The notes under the pieces: generated by a model
What the model saw: only the letters and a program-made list of their open reading frames with translations
Databases searched by the model: none
Told to the model about the DNA's origin: nothing
NCBI GenBank assembly: GCA_023362775.1
Contig: JALMGJ010000020.1
Span: 4,588,001 to 4,652,000, forward strand
Length of the DNA: 64,000 bases
Direction of reading: 5' to 3'
From: Charina bottae
Lineage: Eukaryota > Chordata > Lepidosauria > Squamata > Charinaidae
Shown: positions 1 to 12,085 of the stretch, piece after piece
How positions within the stretch are numbered: the first letter of the stretch is position 1
Layout of the letters: each line of letters starts with the position of its first letter
Made by a program: the position numbers and the translations under genes

Positions 1-107
1 TTCTTTGTAATACTGCTAAGAGATTCACTGGATTTTTGTATTCACTTGTCATAAATAGAGTGTTTACAAGATGTTGCAGTGCAAGGGGAAGAGAATGTTT
101 ATATACT

Positions 108-170
108 GTATGTATGTATGTATGTATGCATGTATGCATGTATGCATGTATGTATGTATGTATGTATGTT
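108..170. repeat. (TATG)n microsatellite
   Basis: Tandem TATG units with several TATG-to-CATG variants. No coding content around it. Confidence 0.95.
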
Positions 171-1620
171 TCAGCCAATTGCTTAAACTGTAATGGAAGT
201 CTTTAAACAGAATTTAAGCACCAGCCTAACAAAACTGTACTAAAATCCTTTATATGAATACTTACAAATTTTATTTTATGTTTTCAGTATTTGCCCGGAT
301 AAAAGAAAAGGGTAAACATGACCAAGTTTCAGAGATACCAAAACATTTTCTACTGGAGCTGTGGGAAGGCTCACCTATGAATTCCAAAGGGATTGCTAGT
401 TATCTTTGAGAGTCACCTTCACATGCTTCATTTAAAATGTGCATGAACACAATTATGTTTGCATGAACACAGTTATGTATTGTGAATTTATTAGAATAAA
501 TTAACACGGGCATTTCAAAGTACTCATATGGTATAGTATATTCCATGTCCTGCACTCTGGTCCAGTAGACAGCTAACCTTTTGTTGTGGGCCATCAGTTT
601 ATGTATTTGAGGAAGGCTATTGTCCTTGAGTCTTTTCTTCTGAAAGCTAAGCATTTCCAGTTGCTTCTGTCCTTTCATAGGTGTTAGTTTCTAGTTCCCT
701 GATTATTCCTGTTGCCCCTTCTGAACCTGTGCTGGGTTCTCTGGCTCCTTCTTAAAATATGGTGCCCACAATTGTCTGACCAAAACAAAATCAAGTGAAA
801 CCATTCGGTCCTCTGATCTGAAACCAAAGCAAGAGGCCACTCTTCTCTTTAGAAGGAGTTCTCATCAGAGCAGCATTGAAGACCAACACCTCCTAATCTT
901 GTGCACTCTTATCTCTCCTGCAGGAGAAACTTTAACTGTAGCAGCAGCCCAAAGCAATTACATCCAACAGTGCCAATGGATATTTAAAATAGAGCAGGGC
1001 AAAATGCTTTAGGAAGATAAAGCCTAAAGGCCCAAGTTCAATCTCTAGTTAAAGGAATGGGCTGAGGCTTTTGCCTAATATCCTGGACAGCCTCAGCCAG
1101 TGAGAGACATGGAGGACTATACTGAATTCAGTAGATCAAAGTGTGACTCGAGGACAACTGCCTGTGTATGAAAATCAATTGTATTTCAGGAACATGGCAA
1201 TATCCACAGTGGGCTTTGCCATGCCCAGCTATGAAAAAGAAACTAACAATCCACAGGTATTTGCTAAAATCTCTAATGAACAAAGGCAATCTTCTGTAGA
1301 TTTGATTGTGCTCTCAGTGCACTGCATAGGCATCTTGGATGCTTGGTAGAACTCGGCTGCTTCTGACAGGCCTAGAAAGAGCACACACCTCCACTGCCTT
1401 TTCCAGCTACTTTATCTCTGTTATTTTTGACCACTGCAGTGTTAGCATGTCTAGGAATATTTTCTCACCTCTTCATGGAGAATTTGGCTAATATGTGCAC
1501 ATGAAACAATATATATTTTGTTTTGAGCTTAGAACAAAGCAGCTCAAATCAAAACATTCTGTCAGAACTATTTAAGTTGGTTTTGTTCTAATGGAAGAAA
1601 ACTCAGAATGACTCAAGTGT
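171..1620. other. intergenic DNA, no gene recognised
   Basis: AT-rich, non-repetitive by eye. It contains only short open frames (for example 400-678 minus and 1143-1349 plus) without recognisable domains, and no CpG enrichment or splice-framed exon that I can support. It lies more than 20 kb upstream of the ERBB4 first exon, so distal regulatory elements are possible but none is visible. Confidence 0.6.
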
Positions 1621-1621
1621 T

Positions 1622-2110
1622 CTCAAAACTTAAGTAAGTAAGTAAGTAAAGTTTATTGTTGTAACCACAGGTCATAACATAGGAATGCAATAAAATACAA
1701 TAAAATATAATAACAATAAAACAGTGAAATTATAAAATAAAGTAATAAAAGAAGCATTAGATATAAAAAGGTTACAACAAAATAGAGCCAAAGCTACAAC
1801 TAAGAACTTAAGTATTTCTTCCTAAGTTTAAATGGCAGCAGAGCAAAAGGTAGCAACTTGGTTGCTGACAGCTGGAGACACATCTGCAAGAAGATAGTTC
1901 AATTTTTCAAGGTTGGAGCCCTTGAGTTCATCTGCCCTTAATAATTTGGCCCTGAGCTCATTGTAAATGGGGCAGTGGAGGACATAATGGATAACGCCCT
2001 CCACTTGACCAACACCACAAGGACAGAGGCGTTGTTCAACAGGGAGCTTACAAAATCTCCCTTATTCTCAAAACGTAATGTTTAATTGTGCCGGACATAG
2101 GAAACAATGG
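1622..2110 (-). mobile_element. LINE 3' remnant with Cys/His C-terminal motif
   Basis: Read on the minus strand, about 2035 down to 1830 translates to a reverse-transcriptase C-terminal tail containing RLCPCGVGQVE, then HYVLHCPIYNELR, then a short alpha-helical tail ending in a stop near 1830. The C-x-C...H...C arrangement is typical of the region after the RT domain in many APE-type LINEs. The 3' end (low coordinates) is an A/T-rich stretch finishing in (AAGT)n at 1624-1640. The clade is not assigned. A related copy lies at 37020-37290. Confidence 0.65.
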
Positions 2111-3790
2111 GGAGAACTTGAATAAGGCTTTTTGTTCTTCACCTCAGAGCCACCAGTGGTTCTGAGTGCTGGTAAAACACGTTTAGTATCTCTGCTTCAG
2201 CTCAGGCAACATTGTCTGCTCCAGTTTTGCCTGTAGTACCAATTACTTTGGCTGCTTGCATACCTCCATCAACATTGGTTTCAACATCCTCAGCATTGAA
2301 AACAAAGAGGCAACCTTCTTTTACACCTAAGGAAGAACACCACTAGTACCTGGGACCTCCACCTTGTAAGAAAAATAAGATATTTAAACATGGGATAAAA
2401 ACTCTACTGGTCCTTCAGTCTGCCTATGTTAAACTATTGCACTCTGTACCTTTTTCCTAAACCTCCACTATCATTACTGAAGGTGCAATCACTTCCTGTA
2501 TCTTCTTCTCCAAGCAAAGACTAGCCTGTTAGCATGGCTTCAGATAAGCTTATCCTGGGATCAGCAGATGCATCTGTAGGATGCACAGGGAGTAAATGAG
2601 GAAGAACAGAATGCTTCCCTGTAAGTATGGTTCTTTAACTGGTCATCTGTGCATAGATTCAGCTCAACTGTAGGTGCTCTATGTACCACTGCATTGGCTT
2701 CAGGGAACTGAGATAAACTAAAGAGAGTTCTCCTGAGCATGACTTTTTCTAGGCCCACTGAAAATGAGCTCTACAATGTTCCAAAGAAGACTGTGCTGGA
2801 AAACCCACCCTCACCGTTACAGTTAAGCCGTCTGCAGTGGTATTGGGGGGAGGGGCAAGGGGGAGCAGAACAACGGAAGCTGCATCACGGTGCAAGCCCT
2901 GCCCTTTGGGTACATGCGTAACCTGCGCTAAGATATGCAGTGGTGCTTTCGTTATTCTGACAAAAGCAAGAAACTCCTACTTACCCCTACAGCAACCAGT
3001 TCTTGCTCCTAGATTCTATTTTCATTGTCTTCACTTCAGTTATTGATACATATTGCAAAGGGATTAAGTTGCTAACTGGGATGCCTTTAGTATTCATAAA
3101 ATACTTCTATTTATATCAAAGGGGGGGCGCAAATAAAAAGTGAATGTTATAATGCTATAATAGATGATTCAAGGTTAAGACATGTTGATTCTCTCTCACA
3201 CTCTGGGCAAGGCAATTGAATTTATTTTGGTGATAGGTGTTCTTTCCCCAGGGGTAAGAGACAGATTTCAGACTATTCATTCAAAATATTTTCCCCTCCC
3301 ATTTGGCTAATTTAGAAAGGAGGCGGCTGAAGGAAAACCACGGTTTTGGTAAGACTGCCGTAGAAAGCATGGAACAGAAGAAATGTCCCTGATGGGGAGC
3401 GAGCCGTAAAGAGGCAAAGCTTGTTGGCTGCGGCAGGGCTTGTTAAACATAGAAATGTAAGCATGATGTTTCCTCCTAAAATACAGTAGCGCAAGTCTGA
3501 AATTGCCATGAAAATAATGATGATGTTAATAATTTTCTTGTTTTTTTTAAAGAAAACTTTGCAACAAGTTAAAACAAATGGTGGTCTCTCACACATGCTT
3601 CAATTTATGTATATATTTATGATTTATATAAATAAAATTAATATATGGGAAATATAAACATTGATGTATTTATATTGATTATATATCTAGATTTAAAGAC
3701 ACACAGGAAGAGGTGTTATACTGCTGGTGGAATTCTATAGATGTTTAGCCCAAACGTGAGCTCCATCAATACAGTAAGGGGAGAGAGGTG
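2111..3790. other. intergenic DNA, no gene recognised
   Basis: No repeat family or coding exon recognised. Short open frames at 2561-3046 and 3312-3596 lack codon structure or motifs and look like chance. Confidence 0.5.
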
Positions 3791-3796
3791 TGCAGC

Positions 3797-3862
3797 ATGA
3801 ATCAGACCATTGGCCCATCTAGCTCAGTCTATTCCGCTCTTAATAAACAGCAGCTCAAAGGT
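3797..3862 (-). mobile_element. possible tRNA-derived SINE fragment
   Basis: The stretch with ATCAGACCATTGGCCCATCT and AGCTCAG resembles the body of a tRNA-derived SINE common in reptiles, read on the minus strand. Only about 60 bases are recognisable. Assignment is from memory and weak. Confidence 0.35.
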
Positions 3863-4499
3863 CTTATTCAGACATGAACTTCCCATTGGCAGTGGCAGGG
3901 ATTGAGTCAGGCCTTTAGGCAGGCAGTGCGGAGGCTCTCCCATGGGGTCATCGGGCATTGATACGTGCGCTTCTGAGAGAGGGAAATCGCACTTTCTGTT
4001 TGCATTGATGGTTCGATACTTACATTTCTAGAAGGCTGGGAGGGAGCAACGGTGTCACTTTCTGAAGAGGAATAACCTTCAGTTTTGTCATTTATACAGT
4101 TTCCTAGGAAAGAAACTCTTCAAACTGCCGGGAAGCTTGTTACAACTTTGAAAGCTAATATGACAATGCTCTTGTTCCTGACAACATTTTTTAACCTTGA
4201 GAGCAGACTTACTAGCAATTGTTAACAAGAAAGGTTTATCTGTTTCCATAAATCCAGTTCAAAATGACAAAATCGAAGTAAACTTTTGGATAACTCCTGT
4301 GATTGACCCACCTCTCTAGTCACATATGGAAAAGTTAACTTTATCCAACACATAGCTGTAGTTAGCAGGAAAGAGATATATTCTATAAATATTGAATGAT
4401 TTCACTCCTAGGACACTTGTGCTGAAACATAAATCAACACAATCATGATTGAAGTTTCTGTCTGGAGGCGGATATGAATGTGAGTCCCAGATTGCCTAT

Positions 4500-4617
4500 T
4501 AAGGTTTGTTTGGATTTTAATTGGATGTGTTTACACTGTTCTATGTTTGTTTGTTTGTTTGTTTGTTATACACTTCCCAGAGTTGCAACTTTCAAGTTGG
4601 ACAGTTGTATGAATTCT

Positions 4618-4650
<33 letters not shown>
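4500..4650 (+). mobile_element. L2-type LINE 3' end with (AAAT)n tail
   Basis: CCCAGAGTTGCAACTTTCAAG followed by a TTGGACAGTTGTATGAATTC-like stretch and then (AAAT)n at 4619-4648 matches the usual squamate L2 3' terminus (a CCCAGAGTC...GGCGGCATATAAAT core followed by AATA repeats). A (GTTT)n run at 4546-4566 lies just before it. The copy is divergent and heavily 5'-truncated. Confidence 0.6.
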
Positions 4651-5014
4651 CAAGTTTTGTACATTTACTCCATATGTATAGTTCTAATCAGTTTTATAGG
4701 AACAGCCACTATGGAATTTTTTAGTCAAATATATTACTTTTTTTTACTGTCAGTAGAAGGAGCTCTTTAAGAAACATTAAATAGGGCTTTTGGGTCAAAT
4801 CCATTAATTCTATTAATCAGTGAAATACCTTTTGCTTTATAGTTTGCTGAAAAATACATATTTGTTTATAAAAAAACCCTCAGAATAGTAGAAGCATTCT
4901 TCCTTCTTTCCCACAGTTTATGCAAGAGGAACTTTCTCTAGTATTCATGATTCATTCATAATATTAATTAACAATAAATATTATTTTTTAAAAATCCCTT
5001 TAAAACCACAGTTA

Positions 5015-5690
5015 GAATTATAGAATTGTGGAGATGGAAGTGATCCCAAGGATTTCCTAGCCCAACTCTCATCTATTTGGAGGAAAACCAAACCATCCTC
5101 GAGATGTCATGGTCCAGACTTGTCCAAAAACTTTCAGCGATGGACAGCCTGCAACCACTGTAGAGAGGCTATATAGATCTTACCATCAGGAAGCTCTTCC
5201 TTATATCTACGCCTTCAGCATCTCAAAATGGACAAAATGGCAGATACAGCATTGTGACCCTGCTCCTTTTGCACATTCATGCATCACAGTGCTACATCCA
5301 CCATTTTGTCCGTTTTCACACAAGCGCATACACGCACGCACACACACACACACACGCACACACACTGTGGATGCGAATGATTTAAGCAAAAGCTAGGAAA
5401 CTGCAACTTATACCCATTATTTTTGGTCCTAGTTTCTGTGACAATGGGGAATAGCCCCTGGCTTTCTTCCTTGTGGCACTCTTTTAAGCACCTGAACACT
5501 GACATTACGTTTTCCCACAGTATTTTTTTCTCCACTTTGACTATCCCAAGTTCCTTCAGCCTGTCTTCATCGAGCACATCCTCAAGTAGAGAGGAATAAA
5601 GACTTCACGTATCTTTGATACCCATGCTGCCTTCTTCTCATACCACCTAGAATTGTGTTAGTCCTTCTAGTCGCTGTCTCAGACTGCAGG
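5015..5690 (-). mobile_element. CR1 LINE 3' region, interrupted
   Basis: AGAATTATAGAATTGTGG at the low-coordinate end is the reverse complement of the CR1 ATTCTATG-type 3' terminal repeat. It is followed by a CR1-like GATCCCAAGGATTTCCTAG segment and GATGGACAGCCTGCAACCAC. The second half (5400-5590) contains the CR1-like CACTCTTTTAAGCACCTGAA and CTTCAGCCTGTCTTCATCGA blocks. A (CA)n tract and unrelated sequence separate the two halves. Old, non-coding. Confidence 0.65.
5326..5366. repeat. (CA)n microsatellite
   Basis: CA dinucleotide run with a few CG interruptions, lying inside the CR1 remnant. The Val/Cys-rich minus-strand frames across it are translated repeat, not genes. Confidence 0.95.
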
Positions 5691-6226
5691 CTCACTGATG
5701 AGCACTGATGATGTTACCTGGTCAGGTAATGAAACATCTGCAACCAAACAACCAAGCTTAGAGGACTCCACAAGATAAGAGTGTCATGCCTCCAGCTAAT
5801 GAATCATCTTTGGATGAGAAGATCAAATTAAAGCACTTGCTACCTAGTATATTGAAAAAAGACCCCAGATTCCTGTCCCACTGCTTTGGATTCTGATGGT
5901 TCTTGGATAGAGGTCAGAGATTCCTGCATTTCAGAGTGCAGGCAGCCATGACATTTGCTTGGAACCAACAGCATTAACTGTTTGGCCCTTGAGCCTTGAA
6001 TGTTGCCAAGACCAGCTTTGTCTAAAGAACTTCACTGCTATTGCTCCTTTTCCATCTTGAACTCTTCACAGTTTAGCTAAGTAAACTGGAGGGCAAGTAC
6101 AGAAGGCTGCATAACAGTATTTTAATCTAGCATAATTAATAAATACACCTCAAAATGCAATGATCCTGTAACAATAATTAGTTGGATGCATATGTAAGTA
6201 CTTGAAGTTAGAATCAGGTAAGCTGT
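5691..6226. other. intergenic DNA, nothing recognised
   Basis: No coding or repeat signal that I can support. Confidence 0.5.
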
Positions 6227-6531
6227 AGTTTATATGTCCCCTCGCTGGATCGTCACCATGTTGTGGTGAGTGGGCTTGTGTGTTCCCAATGAACCCTGTG
6301 AGCGAAGCCGTCAGGAGTCATGTACTCCTGGTAGGGTCACCCATGGTAAGGTCCAGGGGGAGAAACCAGACAAAGAACGATCCAAGAAAGTCCTCAACAG
6401 CAGAACAGGCGGAAGATAAGGTGTATTGTTACAACGGCTGCGAAGACGGATGAAGGCTGCAGCAGACAAAAGGTCACCAATCGTCATCGTACCCATGCCA
6501 TTGGATTAGAGCCTTTTTCTGTGAAGGTTGT

Positions 6532-7659
6532 GTGCTGATCGTTGTGCACCGATCTCCACACATAAAACAAATTCACGCACAGGCGTCTTCCAACCACACC
6601 AAACCCAAAACAACCAAAAGTCCCATGGCGATTGACGAATGGCAACGGGGGCAGGACTGTGAAATCCGGAAGCTCCTAGTCATGGACCAGCACATGGCGG
6701 TGGATACGGATTCAGTCGTCCTGACTCAAGGTTCGAGGCAGTTGAGTAGTTCGGCAGCTGTATCCACGACTGAGCAGCCCTATTTAGGATCCACTCTGCT
6801 CACCCCATATGGGGAGGGGGCTAGAAAAGGTGCCCTAAACATAGTCTGCCTCATTTTCTCCCTGACTGGACTACCGCGACCAGTGGGGTCACCATCTAGC
6901 GGTCGTAAAAGACTCATGAATTTTGGAACATGGAATATACGGACACTGCAAGACAACATGGATAGTGAACGACCTGAATGTAGGACTGCCATTATTGCAA
7001 GGGAGCTGAGACGTTTTAATATTGATATAGCAGCACTCCAAGAAACTCGAAGAGCAGGAGAAGGACAGTTGAAGGAAGAAAAAGGAGGTTATACCTTCTT
7101 TTGGAAAGGACTACCTGAAAAAGAACGACGAATACATGGGGTAGGCTTTGCTATCAAAAACGACCTTGTGAAGCTCTTGTCAGAAGTTCCCACTGGGATT
7201 AACGAACGACTCTCAATTCTCCGAATAAAACTCGGCAAAAACCAACAGGCAACTATCCTAAGTGCTTACGCACCAACACTAGATGCAGATGAGGATATCA
7301 AGGAAAAATTTTATACCCAGCTGGACACCATCTTATCAGAGATACCAAAGGAGGATAAAATTATCCTCCTGGGCGATTTCAATGCAAGAGTTGGGCATGA
7401 CTTTGATTTGTGGCTGGGGATCATTGGGAAAGAAGGAGTTGACAATAGCAACATGAATGGAATCTTACTTCTGACTAAATGTGCAGAGCATAACCTTGTC
7501 ATTACTAACACACTCTTTCGCCAGAAAAATAAATTTAAAACATCATGGAAGCACCCACGGTCGAAGCACTGGCATCTTTTAGATTATCGCCGTGATGTAC
7601 TTCTCACCAGAGCCATGACGAATGCCGATGACTGCTGGACAGACCATCGATTAATTTGA
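6532..7659 (+). CDS. LINE apurinic endonuclease (APE) domain, copy 1
   Basis: Encodes the endonuclease half of the LINE, which nicks target DNA to prime reverse transcription. The domain begins near residue 129 (MNFGTWNIRTL), with ALQETR near 168, SAYAPT near 244, the metal-binding GDFNARVG at 281-288 and the terminal DHRL at 371-374, all hallmarks of the exonuclease/endonuclease/phosphatase fold. The first ~128 residues are unrelated leader and may not be translated. Compared with copy 2, this copy lacks seven residues after HLLDY (a 21-base in-frame deletion). The frame ends at TGA 7657-7659, but the same frame reopens at once and continues toward the RT, so the stop interrupts a longer polyprotein or separates two ORFs. 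Confidence 0.85.
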   Translation: MLIVVHRSPHIKQIHAQASSNHTKPKTTKSPMAIDEWQRGQDCEIRKLLVMDQHMAVDTDSVVLTQGSRQLSSSAAVSTTEQPYLGSTLLTPYGEGARKGALNIVCLIFSLTGLPRPVGSPSSGRKRLMNFGTWNIRTLQDNMDSERPECRTAIIARELRRFNIDIAALQETRRAGEGQLKEEKGGYTFFWKGLPEKERRIHGVGFAIKNDLVKLLSEVPTGINERLSILRIKLGKNQQATILSAYAPTLDADEDIKEKFYTQLDTILSEIPKEDKIILLGDFNARVGHDFDLWLGIIGKEGVDNSNMNGILLLTKCAEHNLVITNTLFRQKNKFKTSWKHPRSKHWHLLDYRRDVLLTRAMTNADDCWTDHRLI

Positions 7660-7665
7660 TCCACG

Positions 7666-8003
7666 ATGGCCATAAAGATTGTCCCTCATCGTAGGCTCCA
7701 AGGAAGAAAACCAAGGCGTAAAATGAATACACTGGCCCTTCAAGATTCTACTAAACGAGCTTGCTTTCAATCAACTCTCAAGGAACATCTGCCTATGGAA
7801 CTCCCTGAAAATGTTGAGGAACACTGGATTAAATTGAAGACTTCTATTATTTCAGCCTGTGAACAAACTATCGGATACCAGACTAAGAGACATCAGGACT
7901 GGTTTGATGAGAACGATAGTGATATTGAACATATTATTGACAAGAAAAGGAAAGCCTTCCGGATATGGCAAAAAGATATTAACTGTGCCGTTAAAAAAAA
8001 AAA
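7666..8003 (+). CDS. LINE linker between APE and RT, copy 1
   Basis: Same reading frame as the upstream endonuclease, reopening directly after the TGA. It encodes the basic linker (LQGRKPRRKMN and onward) that precedes the RT domain. The reading is lost at an 11-A run (7993-8003); the corresponding run in copy 2 is one base shorter and keeps the frame. The start at 7666 is only the first ATG after the stop. The open frame extends to 8043, but its last codons are out of register with the family. Confidence 0.7.
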
Positions 8004-10078
8004 TCTACGCCAGTGCAAAGGCAGAAGTCCAAAGAAGAACTAGAGAACTTAAGAACATATGGTGGATAAAAAAAGCCCAAGAAACCCAACATTTTGCAGA
8101 TGCTCATGATGCACAGGGCTTTTTTAATGCCATAAAGGCCATCTATGGACCAACAAACTATGGTACAAATCCCTTACGCTCAGTAGATGGTGCTAAACTT
8201 CTAAAGGACAAAGAGTCTATTGCACTGCACTGGAAAGAGCATTACTACAATCTCCTTAATCGTCACTCTACTGTGGCTGATGAAGTCTTCTTGCAAATCC
8301 CGCAAAAACAAATAAGAGATGAGCTTGCAGTACCCCCTAGTTTGGAGGAAGTCAGTAAAGCCACTAAACAAATGAAAAATAACAAAGCTAGTGGACCTGA
8401 TGGGATTCCTGCTGAAGTCTTTAAAGAAGGCGGGCCTGAACTTACACAACAACTTCATAAGCTCATCGAAAAAATCTGGATGAGGGAGGAGATTTCAGCA
8501 GACTTTAGGGATGCCATAATTATCACTCTCTTTAAAAAGGGTGATAGAACAGACTGTGGAAACTATCGAGGCATCTCCCTTCTAGCCACAGCAGGCAAAA
8601 TCCTGGCAAAGATCATCGCAAACCGTCTCCTATCTATATCAGAAGACATCCTCCCTGAAACGCAAAATGGCTTCTGCCCTTCCAGGGGAACAGTGGATAT
8701 GATCTTCACTGCACGACAGCTTCAAGAAAAATGCAAGGAGCAAAACCGCCCTCTGTACATGGCGTTTATTGATCTGACTAAAGCTTTTGATACTGTAAAT
8801 CGTACTGCTCTCTGGACCATCCTTCTGAAAATCGGATGCCCTGATAAATTTGTGAACATCTTGCGGTTACTCCATGATGACATGATGACAACAATCCTGA
8901 ATAACAATGGCTTTCAAAGCGATCCATTTAAAGTGGACTCCGGCGTTAAACAGGGATGTGTTATTGCTCCAACCTTATTCGCTATCTTCATCGCTATGAT
9001 TATACACCTTGTTGAAGAGAAACTTCCTACTGGTGTAGAAAGTATATATCGAGCAGATGGAAAGCTTTTTAATCTTAGTAGGCTGAAAGCAAAAAATAAG
9101 GTAATTACAACTTCTGTTATAGAACTTCAATATGCTGATGATAACGTAGTCTGTGTACACTCCGAGGAAGATCGTCAAACTATCCTAAACATCTTTGCAG
9201 AAGCATATGAAAAGCTCGGCCTCTCGATTAACATTAAAAAAACCAAAGTGCTTGACCAGCAAGTTCGAACCAATCCCTCCGCAGCGCCATCAATCCAGCT
9301 TAAAGGTGTGTCGCTAGAAAATGTCGACCACTTTTCTTATCTCGGCAGCCATCTATCTACAAAAGCCGACATCGACGCTGAAATTCAGCATCGCCTGAGC
9401 TCTGCGAGTGTAGCTTTCTCCCGAATGAAGCGTAGAGTGTTTGAGGATCGGGACATTCGCAGGGAGACCAAAATGCTTGTTTACAAAGCCATTGTACTAC
9501 CAACCCTTCTGTACGCCTGTGAAACATGGACCCTCTACAAACGCCACCTCCAACTTCTTGAAAGATTCCATCAACGCTGCCTCCGAAAAATTCTGCAAAT
9601 TACTTGGGAAGATAGGTGGACTAATGTTAGCGTATTAGAAGAAGCGAAAACCACCAGCATTGAAACAATGATCATCCAACAACTTCGCTGGACCGGCCAT
9701 GTTGTTCGGATGCCTGACCATCGTCTTCCAAAGCAGCTACTTTACTCCCAACTTAAGAATGGAAAACGGAATATTGGTGGACAGCAAAAGAGATTCAAAG
9801 ACACTCTCAAAGCTAATTTTAAAAAATGTAATATCAGCATTGAGAACTGGGAAGCCCTAACTCATGAGCGTTTCAATTGGAGGTCAGCCTTTATTAAAGG
9901 CGCTATGGACTTTGAAGAAGCACGAGTACAGTGCGAAAGCAAAAAAAGAGCTAAAAGGAAGGCACATCAAGCAAACCCTCATCATGACCGTCTCCCACCC
10001 AGAAACCTATGCCCTCATTGTGGGAGGTTGTGCGGATCCAGAATTGGCCTTTACAGCCACTTACGGATCCACTGTTAA
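8001..10078 (+). CDS. LINE reverse transcriptase with C2H2 finger, copy 1
   Basis: The open frame formally starts at 7859, but residues before about 46 are an out-of-frame read of the linker; the true sequence begins at KKIYASAKAEV after the A run. Numbering from 7859, RT landmarks are NNKASGPDGIP near 174-184, KKGDRTDCGNYRGISLL near 226-242, FIDLTKAFDTVNR (catalytic Asp) near 303-315, GVKQGCVIAPTLF near 362-374 and YADD at 425-428. The thumb region carries YACETW and RWTGHVVRM blocks. The C-terminus has a CX2CX12HX3H zinc finger (CPHCGRL...HLRIHC). The RT copies element RNA onto nicked chromosomal DNA. All catalytic motifs are intact in this copy, although the upstream frame breaks make it non-autonomous as it stands. 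Confidence 0.88.
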
Positions 10079-10148
10079 AATTTTACCCTTGGAAGACAAT
10101 CTTACTCGGCTACGAGTGATCGCCAATGATGATGATGAGTTTGTATGT

Positions 10149-11755
10149 TTACTATTTCAACAAATGATTACTATTAATATGAGTAAATCCATCTGTGGAA
10201 CTCCTACAAAAGCTTCACACACAAACCCATTATTTAAATAAACTCTTTTGTTGTTTTTGAAATTTCTTAGATTTTTCTGCCAAACAGGGTTCTCCAAATG
10301 TACTACAAGTATTGAAATCCAAGAAAGTCACTCTATGTGGACCTCCTTCAAAGAGTCTAGTTCTTCTGTTCATCTCCATTATGTATTCATTTTTCAGGAA
10401 ATTGGAGGGTAAGTGAATGTTCCCTGATTCTTATTTGCTAGATAGATAGATAATGAGTTTAACAAGATAGATAGTTTCCTAATAGTACTGCTGTCCACAC
10501 ACAGGCACCAAGAACTGAGCTCAACTCAAGGGAGTCTGTACCTTTCCCTTTATTTTTGCAGGAGGGAATTTCATATATAGGTCAAGGAACAGAATGCTAT
10601 TCCTTGAATTGCCAGTTTATTTCAGGATAAGAATCCTTTTCATCACATATTAAAACTCTTGTGGTTGTTTTTGTTCTACAACAGACAATGAATCAACAAG
10701 GAGGCTAACAACAGATTACAATGGAACTAATGTTGATACCAGAAAAATTGGCATAAATTAATTAATTGGTGAATAGATTATTTTACAATCCACTTGTAGT
10801 CCCACTTTGTTCTGCCACTTGTGTTATGATATCATTTCAAGGCCCAACAAATGCAGCTGATGCCCATAGAGCCTTTATTGTGCATTGTAATTACAGAAAA
10901 ATGACATTTGTGAGAATTCAAGTCAGTAAACAGGCTTTTTCCTATGTTTTCTGAAACTCCAAAATCCTTAACACTAAACATTTTATGCTGCCTTATATCC
11001 AAAGGTTTTCCAGATGATTTACAAAAGAAGCAATGAATGAAAAAATCAGTAACTATCTAATAAAGAGAGTAATTATTTAATAAAACAAAATTAAAGGTGT
11101 TGAAAATTATCAAGCGTTACAAAACGTAACTGGCAAAGATGCTACTTCAAGCAGGACAACAGCTGCTACAGTATTTACTTAGTTCTTACAGGGACTTCCA
11201 CTTGATCATCAGAACACTGTGCAAATCCCACTGATTAGAGGAATGGCAGACAACCCAGTGCTCTCCAGATATTTTGTTTTAAAAATCTTCATCATCCCTA
11301 GAATTGTTGGATTTAAAGGAGCTATAATCCATATCAACTATGGTCCAGAGATGTTATACGCAACCTGAGAACGTGAGAAGGTACAAGAGCAATGGCAAAT
11401 CAAGGGTTAGGCTGTGGTTAGGGATTGCTGTGTTCTATAGACTTCTTTTAAAAACCCTTTTATGGTGATATAGAAATTCCCTATAACCCTGAAAACCATG
11501 AAGGCTGGAATTTTTTAGGATAATTTTCTTTCCAAATGCAACAGATTTGCATCATTCCTAGGAGGAGGACACAAAGGATACAGCACTAGATTTGCGAATG
11601 CTAATAGAAAGGTAGTGAGACATATGTGTCTGTTGCAAGAAATGAGTTTTTTGCTGAAGGAAGCAAAAACATCTCTGTGTAAGTGTTAAATGCAAGTGAG
11701 AGTTAAGTCAGAAGAAAAATAAAAGCAAGCTGAATGGAATAGGAAGGGAGTATTT
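10149..11755. other. intergenic DNA, no gene recognised
   Basis: AT-rich single-copy-looking sequence with a short GATA run at 10438-10450. The small open frame at 10766-10954 has no domain. No exon or repeat recognised. Confidence 0.5.
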
Positions 11756-11756
11756 A

Positions 11757-12085
11757 AGCATGGTGGCTCAGCGGGTAAGACACCAGGCTTGTCGAACGGA
11801 AGGTCGCAAGTTCGGAGGTTCGAATCCCTAGCCCTGCGTGCGGAGTGAGCTCCCGCACTAACTCCAGCTCTTGCCAACCTAGCAATTTGAAAGCATGCAA
11901 ATGCAAGTAGATGAATAGGTACCACTTCAGTGGGAAGGTAACAGTGTTCCGCGTGCGTCATGCGGCCACATGACCATGGAAGCGTCTTCGGACAACGCTG
12001 GCTCTTCGGCTAACAAACGGAGATGAGCACCGGCCCCTAGAGTCGGACACGACTGCACAAATGTGCGGGGGGAACCTTTACCTTT
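11757..12085 (+). mobile_element. tRNA-derived squamate SINE, copy A
   Basis: Full-length copy. The tRNA-like head has Pol III A box TGGCTCAGCGGG and B box GGTTCGAATCC, then a conserved body (GCATGCAAATGCAAGTAGAT), and a 3' part with AGAGTCGGACACGACT and an ACCTTTACC tail. Flanks show a weak 8-bp target duplication (TATTTAAG / TACTTAAG). The family resembles squamate tRNA SINEs of the Squam1/Sauria type, named from memory. Confidence 0.9.

Larger units (their letters stand above)
6238..10137 (+). mobile_element. near-full-length APE-type LINE, copy 1
   Basis: About 3.9-kb non-LTR retrotransposon with a 5' leader starting at CTCGCTGGATC, an apurinic endonuclease, a reverse transcriptase, a C-terminal C2H2 finger and a short (TGA)n tail. 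It is bounded by an 11-bp target duplication with one mismatch: AGTTTATATGT at 6227-6237 and AGTTTGTATGT at 10138-10148. A second copy of the same family lies in opposite orientation at 37346-41090. The microsatellite-like tail and single APE-RT layout recall the RTE group, but the C-terminal zinc finger and sequence do not look like BovB, so the clade is left open (RTE-like or Ingi/Vingi-like are alternatives). The coding region is broken by an in-frame TGA near 7657 and a one-base expansion of an A run at 7993-8003. Confidence 0.9.

Noticed and set aside
5207..5577. Val/Cys-rich minus-strand open frames
   Set aside because: Translated (CA)n microsatellite within a CR1 remnant.
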